Below are positions 24,324-34,600 of a DNA stretch of 64,000 nucleotides, in pieces (positions within the stretch are counted from its first letter, which is position 1; the number at the start of each line of letters is the position of its first letter). The position numbers and the translations under genes are program-made. The stretch comes from Diphasiastrum complanatum (lineage: Eukaryota > Streptophyta > Lycopodiopsida > Lycopodiales > Lycopodiaceae): contig CM055107.1 in NCBI GenBank assembly GCA_029204225.1, positions 19,773,997 to 19,837,996 on the forward strand, read 5' to 3'. The notes beneath the pieces are model-generated. The model worked only from the letters and a program-made list of their open reading frames with translations. It searched no databases and was not told the DNA's origin.

Positions 24324-25340
24324 TATACTTCCAAGGATAGGAGAAAGCAGACAAGGAGGAATTTCTTCTCTGTTGGCTCGTCCTCAGCTCCTGCGGTTGC
24401 CATTACACCTCCCGCTAAATCTAGAAGGCGTAATCGTAGTAGGTGGCTCTTTGAAATGCGTAAGTATCAAAGATTAACCACTCTGTTGATTCCTAGAGCT
24501 CCATTCTACCGTGCCGTCCAAAACATAACTAGAAATGATCTCGGACAACTTGTTAGATTTACACCCACTGCTCTCTAGTGTCGTCAGGAAGCTGTTGAGG
24601 ACTATATGAGCCTTTTGTTTGAAGATTCATTTTTGCTTGCTATTCATTCCAAGAGAGTCACCATAATGCCTAAGGACTTTCAGTTACTGATGAGAATGAG
24701 GGAGAGATTTTGTAAGTTACACGTATCTCAGCCTGCTGCTCCCAGACCTATTCCTCTAGATAGGACTGATCTTCCTACCAAGCGTCCTAGGAAGCAGGCA
24801 GCCCCCAAGAGAGCTCCAAAGAAAGTAAGGAGGGTAGATACCACCGAATCTGCGAAGCCTAACCCGGATGCAATTGTAGATAATGATGCTCTAGATAATG
24901 TTGTAAATATAGCTACATTGATTTTGGATACCCCTGTAATTCTTGTACATACTACACATCCACCAGCTCCTCCTTCTCCTTCAAATCTTTATACATATAT
25001 AGATTCTGATGATTATTTTAAATTTGAGAAGGACATAGTCGATGTTGTAGATCAAATTGGTACTCCTTTTTTATTTAGACTAGAGGAACTTGACTTTAGT
25101 ATAAATAATAGAGTTGTTGATTGTTTGAATCTCAAAAATAGACGGGCTTCTATCAGTGATCCTATGACAGAGTCTGGGCTTACACTCTTGCAATATGACA
25201 TTGCAAGAGATTCATCCAATGAATTGTTGGTGTTGAGTAACTTTTTGCTTCAGGCCTTCAAGGAGAATAACAACACATTGTCACAGTGTCTGACTAGTGG
25301 ATTCACACCAGCAACAAAATACCTACTCGTCCCTTCTTAA
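24324..25340 (+). pseudogene. Histone H3/CENH3-like domain with long C-terminal extension, one in-frame stop
   Basis: The frame contains, in order, a basic tail (DRRKQTRRN), the alpha-N helix (MRKYQRLTTLLIPRAPFYR), alpha-1 (AVQNITRND), loop 1 (LGQLVRFTPTAL), alpha-2 ([14 protein letters not shown]) and alpha-3 ([20 protein letters not shown]). This is the histone H3 fold. Loop 1 is one residue longer than canonical H3, and LLIPxAPF and TPxAL are CENH3-like. A TAG at 24576-24578 interrupts alpha-2, so it is probably a pseudogene unless read through. No in-frame ATG precedes 24456. Unlike any H3, the frame continues for about 200 residues: a basic patch ([18 protein letters not shown]), a Pro-rich linker, and an acidic/hydrophobic region. 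It may be a host histone captured by a mobile element. Confidence 0.65.
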
Positions 25341-26068
25341 ATGCTTCTTGCTGTTAAATGCTTTATCATTGGCATTATCAATGGAAATAGTTCTCATAAT
25401 TGCAGCTAAAGAAATTTCAATCTTATTTTGCAATGACCGTTGGAGTTTAAACCTGATCTCTATTAAGAGATCTGTAGATAATATTGTTAAAGGTTTTTGT
25501 GTCAAGATGAACTCGGCTAGCAATACACATAAGGATGTAGATATATACTTGCCATATTTAAGTAAATATATTCCAACAGATGTTTCCCATTCCGTGGACT
25601 GGCAGATCGTTAGTTTGGAGGTAAATTCTGTCTTTCTTAACAACATTTGAAATCAGTATTCTAATGTATTTGTTTCATTCTAATTCATTCTGTTTCATAA
25701 TTGATTTCTTGTGTGCTGAATTTTTTTGCAGTCACCCCAGCAAAATGATTCAACTGTGGGTGATACACATTATATAATGCAAAGTTATTTTTTGAGTGGT
25801 TCAACCTTCAGGATGATGTTGATATTTATAAGGTAATAAATTTTATTTTTTTGGAATCATAATTAGTTTTCTATTTTGTTGATGTTTTTAGCCATTACTA
25901 ATACATGAATGTTCTACCCTGCAGTTTACACTTCCTGAGTACACATCAAGCCAAGTGTACAGATTTAGACAGGAAATTATCTTGAGCATACTGGCTAGGG
26001 CAAGGCTTCAGTCCCCCGTTGTTGATGATGGTGCAAAAAATGATGTAATTATACTAAATAAAGATTAG
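25297..26068 (+). pseudogene. Decayed Ulp1-type (C48) cysteine protease-like region
   Basis: The frame at 25297-25620 encodes CNDRWSLNLISIK, resembling the NxxHWxLxxI segment of Ulp1 proteases with the catalytic His missing, then MNSASNTHKDV and YLxxYL where families have DSM...YL. A plausible intron (25621-25731) leads to SPQQNDSTVG, recalling the PQQxNxxDCG catalytic-Cys segment with the Cys lost, and then, after a one-base shift, FEWFNLQDDVDIYK. A second intron (25833-25924) leads to FTLPEYTSSQ...ILARARL and a stop at 26068. Ulp1-like domains are known cargo of some plant Mutator-like elements. It overlaps the end of the H3-like frame, so the two may once have been one protein. The assignment is by motif only. 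Confidence 0.4.
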
Positions 26069-26383
26069 AACAATACAGATAGCATAGAACAAAAATAGAT
26101 TGCACATGTATAGAATTCATAGAAAAATATACATTGATATATCAAATGCTGCTCCATTCTATGAATTTGGGAGCACAAAATACATGTACTGATGCCCAAC
26201 TTGGGCTTTCATTTATTGAATGAAAGAGTCTATACACAGATTTTTACTAAACTTTATTTGAAGCTATTGTTCTTTGATTGTTGTAGGTAGATCTTAGCAG
26301 CACATTATTAGCTCCTGTCTTTTTTGCATCAGTGTCATGACAAATATCAGTGAATGTGCAATTGTAAATGATGCCATTTTCAA

Positions 26384-26701
26384 TTATTTTGTTCTATTTT
26401 GAAATGGCAATAAACATAAAGTACTTACGAGTCTTCCACTGTAATAAATCTGAAATATGTTGGTAGATTGGTTTGATAGCATGAGCTCTGTTATGATAAA
26501 ATCAAGCTTCCAATGCCCTTCCACCTCAACCATAGTCAAATATTCCTCATTGAAGATAATGCTTATCTCCATTCGGTTTGTGTGACCACTTAGTTCAAAG
26601 TCCTGATCTAGTGGTAGCCATGTACCTTCAATTTTCTTGTATCTCTGATAGCTAAATGTGAGACTAAACATTTGCTTTTTGGTATGATAATGAAAGATCA
26701 T
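26384..26701 (-). CDS. Unrecognised ORF, possibly an exon
   Basis: A 105-codon frame (MIFHYHTKKQMFSLTFSYQR onward, with EGTWLPLDQDFELSG and VEGHWKLDFIITELML) lies just downstream of the two-exon minus-strand gene. A donor-like GTAAGTACT follows YYSGRL, and a further open stretch (NGIIYNCTFTDICHD onward to a stop at 26247) lies beyond it, but the only obvious intron between them would be about 35 bp, too short for plants. It could be further exons of the gene to its right or a separate one. No domain recognised. Confidence 0.35.
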   Translation of the reverse strand: MIFHYHTKKQMFSLTFSYQRYKKIEGTWLPLDQDFELSGHTNRMEISIIFNEEYLTMVEVEGHWKLDFIITELMLSNQSTNIFQIYYSGRLVSTLCLLPFQNRTK

Positions 26702-26749
26702 TGAAGACTTTTAAATTTTGCATTCTATGTCATTATTTGTTTTACTATT

Positions 26750-27431
26750 TCAGCCTTGATCCATGAAATTTGACAAAGTCTCATCTGATAAATCCTTGCA
26801 AACAAATAAAGTTGGTGTCCTACGAACACTAGCACTTGAGAAAAAATCAACAAATATATGTAATGAGATAAACCAACTTAGGTGAACAATTTTTGAGCCA
26901 GTGCTTATCTTCATAGCATTTCTAATATCAATGAGTAGCTTGCATCTCAAGGATTCAGAAACAATACTATCAGGAGTAGGCCACTCATCACTTTGAAAAC
27001 TAGGCAATGAAATTGCTTTGAGCTTGCCAAAACCTCCATCTGTATGTGGCGTATATAAAGATTCATAAAAATAGATACCACAATCTGCAAGTTCCTTTGG
27101 ACTTCTTCCTCTGTATTGCAGCTTTCCGACATTAGAGTGAATCACATCCAATATTCCTGCAAGTGATTGTGCTAGCTCCCATTCACTTATGCATGATGGA
27201 TATAAATCTGAAAGAAAAAACAATGCTGAAGCATTTAAATCATAATCTGAAGAGCATCAATAAAGAAAATCAGATATGATTTTTGTAGAGTGCATATGTT
27301 TTGATATACTTACAATTATATTTTCGATGATCATGAGGATTGATATCATGTACTTTGATTTTTGAATGCATATATACATGTTGTACTAAAACTTCATATA
27401 CCTCTTTCAAGAACACTAAGTATTTTGCCAT
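26750..27431 (-). CDS. Two-exon gene of unknown function
   Basis: Exon 1 (27431-27314) begins MAKYLVFLKEVYEVLVQ and ends HDHRKYN. A GT-AG intron with a good donor (GTAAGT, from 27313) and a pyrimidine-rich acceptor (TTTTTTCTTTCAG, ending 27208) joins it in frame to exon 2 (27207-26750), giving YLYPSCISEWELAQSLAGIL and onwards to NFMDQG and a stop: 191 residues, no internal stop. The intact frame across a consensus intron argues for a real gene or recent cargo. It has no signal peptide or clear membrane segment, and I recognise no domain. It converges on the Ulp1-like region and lies about 40 bp from a truncated Copia LTR, so its promoter may have been lost or replaced. Confidence 0.5.
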
Positions 27432-27472
27432 TTATATGATCCTTTTATAATATCTGGATAACTTGTTCTGCT

Positions 27473-27699
27473 ATCATGCTCAGCAAGCTGAAGTTATTAC
27501 TTCAAGCCATTGTACTCACTGTTGATATTTTTTATCATAGTGCAATTTTTGTCTCACTATTGTGTCGTTCATTCTGCACAATCTATATGAATTCTTCTAC
27601 TTGAATATTTCTGCTGCTAACTGTTGCATTTTCGTTCCTACATGCCTACACTCTGAGCAACGAGCTTCCATTGTCGCTCACACCCACCGTTTTATGACA
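27473..27699 (+). mobile_element. Truncated 5-prime LTR of Copia at 27.5-31.5 kb
   Basis: This aligns with the last 220 or so bases of the 3-prime LTR (about 31302-31520). Homology stops abruptly at about 27473, so some 730 bp of the LTR, including any promoter, are missing. A primer-binding site follows immediately. Confidence 0.8.
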
Positions 27700-27712
27700 T
27701 GGTATCAGAGCA
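27700..27712 (+). other. Primer-binding site
   Basis: TGGTATCAGAGCA matches the complement of the 3-prime end of initiator-methionine tRNA and directly follows the LTR end (ACA). Confidence 0.85.
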
Positions 27713-27842
27713 GGCATTTCAGTAATCTGCATTTCTACTGCGGATTATTAGTCTTGTTTCTATCAAGATGTCTTTCTAGCAAACGCGCAGCCAACAGTAT
27801 TCCGACCATCATTGTTTCTACCAACAATCTCGTTCAATCAAA

Positions 27843-30518
27843 ATGGATCCATCATCTAGTTCATCTCTCATTGACAAACTCGATGGGGATAACAACCATC
27901 TCTGGAAATTCAAGATGAAGGTTATACTTCTAGCCAAAGAATTGTGGGACATCGTTGATGGCACAGAGCTCAAACCAGAAGGTGATGCAGCCATCATCAC
28001 CAAGTGAAGACTGAGAGATGGCAAAGCATTTGACATGATCACCCTCAACATCAAGGATACTCAGATCAGCCACACTGCTCAGACAGCTAAGGATGCATGG
28101 GACAACCTAGCAACTCTCTACGACATCAGAGACATTACCTCCAAGCTTCATCTGAGGAAGAAATTCTTCACCCTCAGAATGTTTGATGTAGATAGTGTTT
28201 CGAGTCACCTCAACACTTTCAAAAATCTTATGGAGCAGATGAATTCAACTGGATTAGTCATAGAAGATTCTGATGCACTCATGACTTTATTATCTAGTCT
28301 ACCTGAAGACTACGAAAATTGGGTAATGACAATTTCTACCCAGGAGCACCTCACTCTATCTAGAGTAATTTCACTACTCCTACAAGAGGAGATAAGAAGA
28401 TCAGCATCCTCCTCAGGCTCAGGATCGGATCCTCAAGCTCTATATTCATAAATTCAGAAGTTCAGATCCAAGAGATCTACACAGTCAGATTATCCTGACA
28501 AGAAGAGCAACATGCAGCGGCCTGTACCAAATGAAGCATCAACTTCAGAGTCTTCATCATTCATCCAAGACAAAATCTATTTTGTAAGTACTGTAAGAGG
28601 ACTGGTCACCTTATCAAGGATTGTAAAACGCTGAAATACAACAACGAAAGGAAGCAACAGTTCCAACAATAAGCAAATGCTGCTTCTACCAATCACTCGA
28701 TCCAGCAACAGGAGAAAGATGAAGCTGCCTTCTTGACCAAAGTCAAAGAACAATAGGATATCGATTCCTGATACTTGGACTCACATGCATCACAACACCT
28801 CGACTCACCATCGACACTGGTTCCATGACTATAAGTCATACACCCACCCTACAGTTGTGCAACTTGGAGACAACTCGGCTCATACTATCGAGGGTGTAGG
28901 AACAGTCAAAGTCAAAGTCCAAAAAGGTGATGTAATGTTTTTGTCCAATGTTCTTCACATTCCAAATCTAACCAAAAACCTACCCTCAGTTAGCAAAATC
29001 ATAGATTTGGGTCAAAGGGTCGAATTTGATAGACAAGGCTGCACTATTTTTGACAAATCTAGGAAAGTTATTGCTTTCAATAGAATGTGTGGCAATTCGT
29101 ACAAAATCAGTCACTCCTATTCTACAAGTAGTCAAGTTCTTTTTACTTCAACTTCTGAATCAACTGAGATGCTTTGGCATTTCAGATTAGGCCATTTAAA
29201 TTTCAGTTGTATTTAGCAAATGTCAAAACAAAATTTAGTACAAGATCTACCCTTCATTAGCAAATCGAATGCTTCATATGAAAGTTGTATTTTCAGCAAG
29301 CATGCTAGAACTCCAACAACTTCCAATTCAGTTCGTTCTTCTAAAGGTCCGTTAGATCTTGTACACATGGACATTTGTGGTCCTATGTAGACTATTTTCA
29401 CAAGGGGAGCCGTCTATTTGCTGACTATCGTTGATGACTTCTCTCGGAGGACTGCAACATATTTCTTGAAGAACAAATCTGAGACTCTCAAGTTCTTCAT
29501 GCAGTTAAAGGCATCATCAGAAAAAACAACCCAAAGAAGAATCAAAGCTCTACGCTTTGATGCAGGGGGAGTATTTATCTTCACCAACTTCAAAGCCTTC
29601 TGCAAGGCCAATCAAATACATTTACAACAATATTCAGCCCGCTACTCACCTCAGACCAATGGTGTAGCTCAACGGAAGAATCAAACACTCATCGCAAGTG
29701 CAAAGAGCATGCTGGCCCATGCCTCTCAGATGCTGTTACTACAGCAGCCTACCTTCAACATCGATCCATCTCAAAGGCCCTGAATGGCAAGACACCTTAT
29801 GAGGTGTGGACAGGATCGAAGCCATCACTCATAAATATTTGAGTGTTTGAATGCATAGCCTACTCACAGATCCCTGCTGATCTAAGTAGGAAGCTGGACA
29901 ATACCAGCAGAAGGTCGATCTTCATCAGGTATTTCTCAGACCATCAGACATATAAGCTCTTCAATCTGGACTCTCAGAAGACCTTCATTAGCAGAAATGT
30001 CATTTTTGCGGAAGATCAGTTTATCGACCACAAGGAAAAACTACTTCGAATTCATATCCTAGAAGAAACACCAACAGCTCCGAACTACTCAGGACTGATC
30101 AAAAGATTGACACTGACACTGACTCTGACAAAGAGGCAGTCCCTCAGCAAAATGAATCGCATCAGAGGATTGCAGTTCAACCCAGAAGATCGAATTGATC
30201 AAGACATCCTCCATCCCGATTTACGGATCATCCGGGGCCTACTACTTTGTGTAGAAATCAAACGTTGTTTCAGAGGCAATGTCATCACCTTATGTTGATC
30301 AAGAAAAGACCAATGCATATTTTAACGAGAATCATTTTATTCCAAACTCAACAAACTCAAATTTCTACTTCCAGTTTGTATCAAATCCCTTCATAATCAT
30401 CACCTTTTATGTAGATGATATGTTACTATTATATAACAATCTGAATTTGTTGAAGGATTCAAAATATATATTAGCTTTATCAAAAGGAGCATCATCTCAG
30501 ATTTTAACGATATGTTAG
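27843..30518 (+). pseudogene. Copia gag-pol, decayed with RT deletion
   Basis: Gag starts MDPSSSSSLIDKLDGDNN and runs, after a TGA near 28004, through the UBN2-type gag segment (28035-28451) and a zinc knuckle (CKYCKRTGHLIKDC, about 28580). Then come GAG-pre-integrase (LWHFRLGHLN, 29172), integrase with LVHMDICGPM (29359) and RFDAGG (29560), and NGVAQRKNQT (about 29660), where the catalytic glutamate of NGVAERK is a glutamine. RT is reduced to FYVDDMLLLY (about 30405) with flanking scraps; most of RT and all RNase H are deleted. Many stops. Not functional. Confidence 0.88.
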
Positions 30519-30550
30519 AACTGAAGTACAAAGCGGTTTTCAAGATCCAC

Positions 30551-30562
30551 ATTAAGGGGGAG
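30551..30562 (+). other. Polypurine tract
   Basis: ATTAAGGGGGAG immediately precedes the 3-prime LTR start (TGTTAAAG), the standard plus-strand primer position. Confidence 0.8.
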
Positions 30563-31520
30563 TGTTAAAGTTTTTATGCTCATCCTTAAACAAATCGTTC
30601 AAGTAATGAGCATCTTGAAAAACTGAAGGCTAAATACATCTTTTTGAACCTTCACATTTTTTTCTTCTTCAAAAGATTCTTTTTGCCTTAACCATTTTTA
30701 GGCACCTTCGCCTTTTTCCCACCTTAGCGACAAATGCGACACACTTGCCAAGTGGCCAGAATACGACACAGTGGCCAAGTGGCCAGAATGCCTTAGAAAC
30801 CATTCTTAAGGCACCTTCGCTTTTTTAGCCTTTTTCGTCCCCTTCGTGAAAAATACAACAAAGTGGTCAGAATGCCTTATAAACCATTTTAAGGCACCTT
30901 CGGTTTTTTCGCCTTTTTCTCTACCTTGAATTTAAGGCAACTTTTCTTTTTTGCTGCCTTTAGTCTAAGGCACCTTTGCCTTCTTCGTTGTCTTAAATCT
31001 AAGGGCCCCTTCGTGATTTACATACCTTAAGGCCAAGGGCACCTTCAAGATTTGCATACCTTTAGTCTAAAGGGAACCTTTGGGTTTTTCAGGTTTTTCC
31101 GTTTTTGCTACAGTGGCAGACCGATGTCGCCAATTTATCATCAACCGTAAAACAATTGGAGAAAAAAATATTCTAAGGGCGGTTACCAACTTTGTACAGA
31201 GATGCAAAACTGGAGTAAATGGCAGTTAAGGCATCAAGATATATATATGACAATTGAATTTCTCTTTCAATTAGAGTTATTTGTAGCCAGCATGATCATG
31301 CTCAGCAAGCTGAAGTTATTACTTCAAGCCATTGTACTCATTGTTGATATTTTTTATCAGAGTGCAATTTTTGTCTCACTACTGCGTCGTTCATTTTGTG
31401 CACTCTGTATGAATTCTTCTACTTGAATATTTTTGCTGCTAACTGTTGTGTTTCCATTCCTACACGCCTACGCTTTGAGCATCGAGCTTTCGCTGCCTCT
31501 CACACCACCATTTTACGACA
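30563..31520 (+). mobile_element. 3-prime LTR of Copia (958 bp)
   Basis: It starts TGTTAAAGTTTTTATGC and ends ATTTTACGACA, with TG and CA ends. Its first half is made of degenerate repeats of the type GGCACCTTCGCCTTTTT. Its last 220 bp match the truncated 5-prime LTR. It ends exactly where a Gypsy integrase frame begins on the minus strand, so it seems to have inserted into that element. Confidence 0.8.
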
Positions 31521-32712
31521 AATTTAGGGCCTCTATCACTAACTATATTACTTGGAAGTCCATAAAGCCTAAATACTCTTTCAACAAAGATCTGGGCTAA
31601 ATCAGTAGCCTTAGCAGTTGACTTGATTGGTATGAAAGTAGCTAACTTTGTTAACTTGTCCACCACAACCCAAATAGAATCATTTTGGCGTTGGGTCCTT
31701 GGATGTCCAACCACAAAATCCATAGATATACTTTCCCATCATTTCGGAGGGATATCTAAAGGATGTAACAACCCTAGTCTCCAGTCTTTAAGTGTTCGTC
31801 TTTGACTAACTGACAAGGTCTACATCTAACCACATAAGACTGAGTTTTGGCCAATAAAACTCTCTTCTGACCAAGTCTAGAGTCCTGTGCATACTCAGAT
31901 GACCTGCACAGGGAATGTCATCACACTCATAAAGAAGTTTTTTCTTTATCTCATCATCCACTAGTACACAAACTTTTCCAGTCTGAAAGTAAACCATTTC
32001 GGATGAGAATTGTTCTGCTATCTTCTTATCTTTCCTAGAAACCTAAGACCCCTGTGAGTAAATCTCTATTCCATTCTCATTTTTTCCTGTCTCCACCATC
32101 TTCTAGATGGAACCAAATGAGATTTCGATTCACACCTCCCTCTCAGTGAAAGATATATGTAAGTGCAAATCTGGGTGATTGAAAGTTCATTTAATTCACC
32201 AATCTGACTAAGCACATTCACAACTTGTTTAGAGTTGCCCTTGACATATCGAAATCAAACTCTTGCATAAGCTCAACCCATCGAGCTTTACAACCCCTCA
32301 AATCATTTTGATTACAAAAGTACTTTAGAGGCTGATGATCTATATACACTATAAATTGACTACCATAAAGGTAATGCCTCCAAGTTTGAAGTGCATGTAT
32401 CACAACAAATAACTCCTTCTCCTAAGTTGTATAACGCAACTGAGGCCTTGTGAGTTTCTTGCTTTCAAAAGCTATCAGCCTATTGTCCTGTAGAAGAACT
32501 ACTCATATCGTCGAATCACTTATGTCCGTTTGCAAGACGTAAGGTATATCAAGATTCACGATCTGCAAAATAGGAGATGAAGTAACCATTTGCTTGAGCT
32601 TCTCAAAGCATTGGTTCAAATCATCATTCCACTCAATAGACGAACTAGGTTGACCTCTCTTTTTCTTTTTAATAACTATGCCTTTAGTCAAATTATTTAA
32701 ATAAAGTGTTCC
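31521..32712 (-). pseudogene. Ty3/Gypsy RT/RNase H/integrase remnant
   Basis: Reading leftwards from about 32700: the RT-RNase H junction (WNDDLNQCFEKLKQMV ... YVLQTDISDSTI), RNase H (MIHALQTWRHYLYGSQFIVY, HQPLKYF), the integrase zinc-binding region (CAGHLSMHRTLDLVRREFYW) and the catalytic core (MDFVVGHPRT, WVVVDKLTKLATFIP, GLPSNIVSDRGPKF). The core is cut at 31521 by the Copia LTR, so the last catalytic Glu is missing. At about 32712 it is fused directly to the gag start of a Gypsy like the one at 15.7 kb, an internal deletion of gag, protease and most RT. Several stops. Confidence 0.85.
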
Positions 32713-33149
32713 CGTTGTTTATTTCATTAAGCGCCTGGCTTAATGACTAGCAAATCTGCAGATAGATAGGCATAGGCACCTGCTGCAGCTGCATTATCAT
32801 CTGCCATATTGATTTTTTGAAATGCAGAATTAGCTTAATTAGTCGAGATCCAAATAATCAACTAACAAGTGAAATGTTTAGGACCTTCATAACTGGCCGA
32901 AATTACTCAGCAAGGTCTTTCACTCATTTAAGCAAATTCTGTTAAATCAAATTTCAGATTGATTTTAAACAACAACAACTTTTAGGACCAATTTTCAAAA
33001 TTTATGTAAAACTGGAATTTTTGAAATCCGTTCGAAATGAATCAACTGTGAAAATCGATTATGAAGATTGATCTATCAAATTCATAGGCACTTTCAGATA
33101 TCAAAATCATTTTGAAACATCCTGCATGCAATAAACTTGACATGCACTG

Positions 33150-33440
33150 AGACTAGAAAGGTTTGAGACTAGAAAGCTTTGAGACTAGAAAAGAGACTTT
33201 TGGAACTAGACATATGGGAACTAGCCCCACTATCAATCCACCACATATCATCATTCTTGAAAGAGGAGGGAGAAAAACTAGACATCATTAGTGAATCCTC
33301 CCTATCACTCTCTATAGCATCACTCTCTTTTTCATTAGTGAGGTCCAACCATTTAGCCATTTCTCCATGGAAAGGGCATTATGCTTGAGGCGACCACCAA
33401 GGCCCTTCCCGAGGGAACAATATGGAGGGCTACCTCCCTC
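33150..33440 (-). pseudogene. Copia gag/protease fragment
   Basis: MAKWLDLTNEKESDAIESD leads to MWWIDSGASSHMSSSKS, an acidic linker followed by the Copia protease DSG motif. It is the better preserved twin of 16055-16320. Confidence 0.75.
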
Positions 33441-33935
33441 GGCTCCCCTTTAAAATCGAATATTTTTTGAGAATTTAGTTATCTCAATCCCAACTTAGCT
33501 CAGCAATACTCGCCAATTAAACGCTCTGTGGCCCACAATATAAATCTTGAACCTTGAGTCATCCCACAATATAAACCTTGAGCCTTGAGTCGTCCCACAA
33601 GAAAGTTGGTGTGTTTTTGGGGCAGAACAGTGACACGCAGCCACTTGAAATTGGAGTCAGCAACAACTGATATCCCATTACATCACTCACTTATTTTAAT
33701 TATACTATAATGTATAATGCACAAACGAATTGATGCTCTTGGAGCGGCCTAATTGCTGGACTAAATATAAATACCACCCACTCGCTCACACATCAATATT
33801 ATTGGAGCTATAGCCTATCCTTTCCTCTCCTCATGCACTGCTACCTCCACAACGCTATTGGTTATCACTCAGTATCTAGTCCTTCAATTGGGTTGGCCAG
33901 AGATAGGAATTAGAGTGTTAATTGCTTAGCCTTGT

Positions 33936-34158
33936 ATGATGGGGTCTCTTCCTATTATCCGTGGATTCAATTTGGGAGAAGAGTTGCTACTCTCATGTAC
34001 CATAATCTCATTGTTCGTGGATGTCATACTTCCATTCCTATATGGTAGTAGTGTATTGGTTGTTGATATCAAGGATGAGATGTACATGTGGTCTCAAGAT
34101 CACGTCAAAATGTTAGATGCTGAAAAGGCCTTTCAGGTTACACTTGATTCTGAGTTTG
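33936..34158 (+). pseudogene. XTH exon 1 duplicate
   Basis: This encodes MMGSLPIIRGFNLGEELLLS and [20 protein letters not shown]. Relative to the intact gene it has a 3-bp in-frame deletion, several replacements and a preserved splice donor (GTAACG at 34159). Exons 2 and 3 are missing. The end of exon 4 lies inverted at 36.44-36.66 kb, so no XTH can be made from it. Confidence 0.85.
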
Positions 34159-34230
34159 GTAACGTCATAATGTTTTTTTGGTAGGAGTTTATCATTTCTC
34201 AACCAAAAAATCCACAATAGCGTGAATTCA

Positions 34231-34600
34231 TTTGTTAATTAGTGATCCACTCTGATCAATTTTGTTTTAATCAAGAGTGCAATTTTGTCTCATACAACTG
34301 ATTTCTTCTTGGAATGATGTACTGCTTGATCAATCTTCATTCTTACTAGCTATTTGATGCACTACCAATCCAAAAGCGAGCTCGCGCTATCACTTTTGCT
34401 ACCAGTAGCTCAGAGGCTTCTCTTTTGATCATTCAATCCGCCCCGACCTGGTCATTATGTATGGCTAAATTATGGGACCTCATTTTTTGTTACAAATTTG
34501 ATTGGCTTGTAATTTTCAACCCTCAAAATACAATTTACTCATGGATGGAATCTTGAAAATACTTTGCCCTCATAGATGGAATCTTGAAAATGTGTACAAA
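34231..34600. other. Non-coding spacer
   Basis: Sequence between the broken XTH intron 1 and the foldback element. A TTGATGCACTACC-rich patch and short imperfect repeats are present (ATGGATGGAATCTTGAAAA at about 34542 and ATAGATGGAATCTTGAAAA at 34571). No gene was seen. Confidence 0.4.

Larger units (their letters stand above)
32713..34230. repeat. Duplicate of the 15587-17100 block (Gypsy leader, XTH promoter and exon 1)
   Basis: Aligned end to end with 15587-17100 in the same orientation, with small indels. It includes the gag start, the Copia protease fragment (33150-33440), a TATA box (33766-33773) and XTH exon 1. It diverges about 70 bp into XTH intron 1. An extra unit of about 40 bp (ATAAACCTTGAGCCTTGAGT) is duplicated near 33540-33600 only in this copy. 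Confidence 0.85.
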
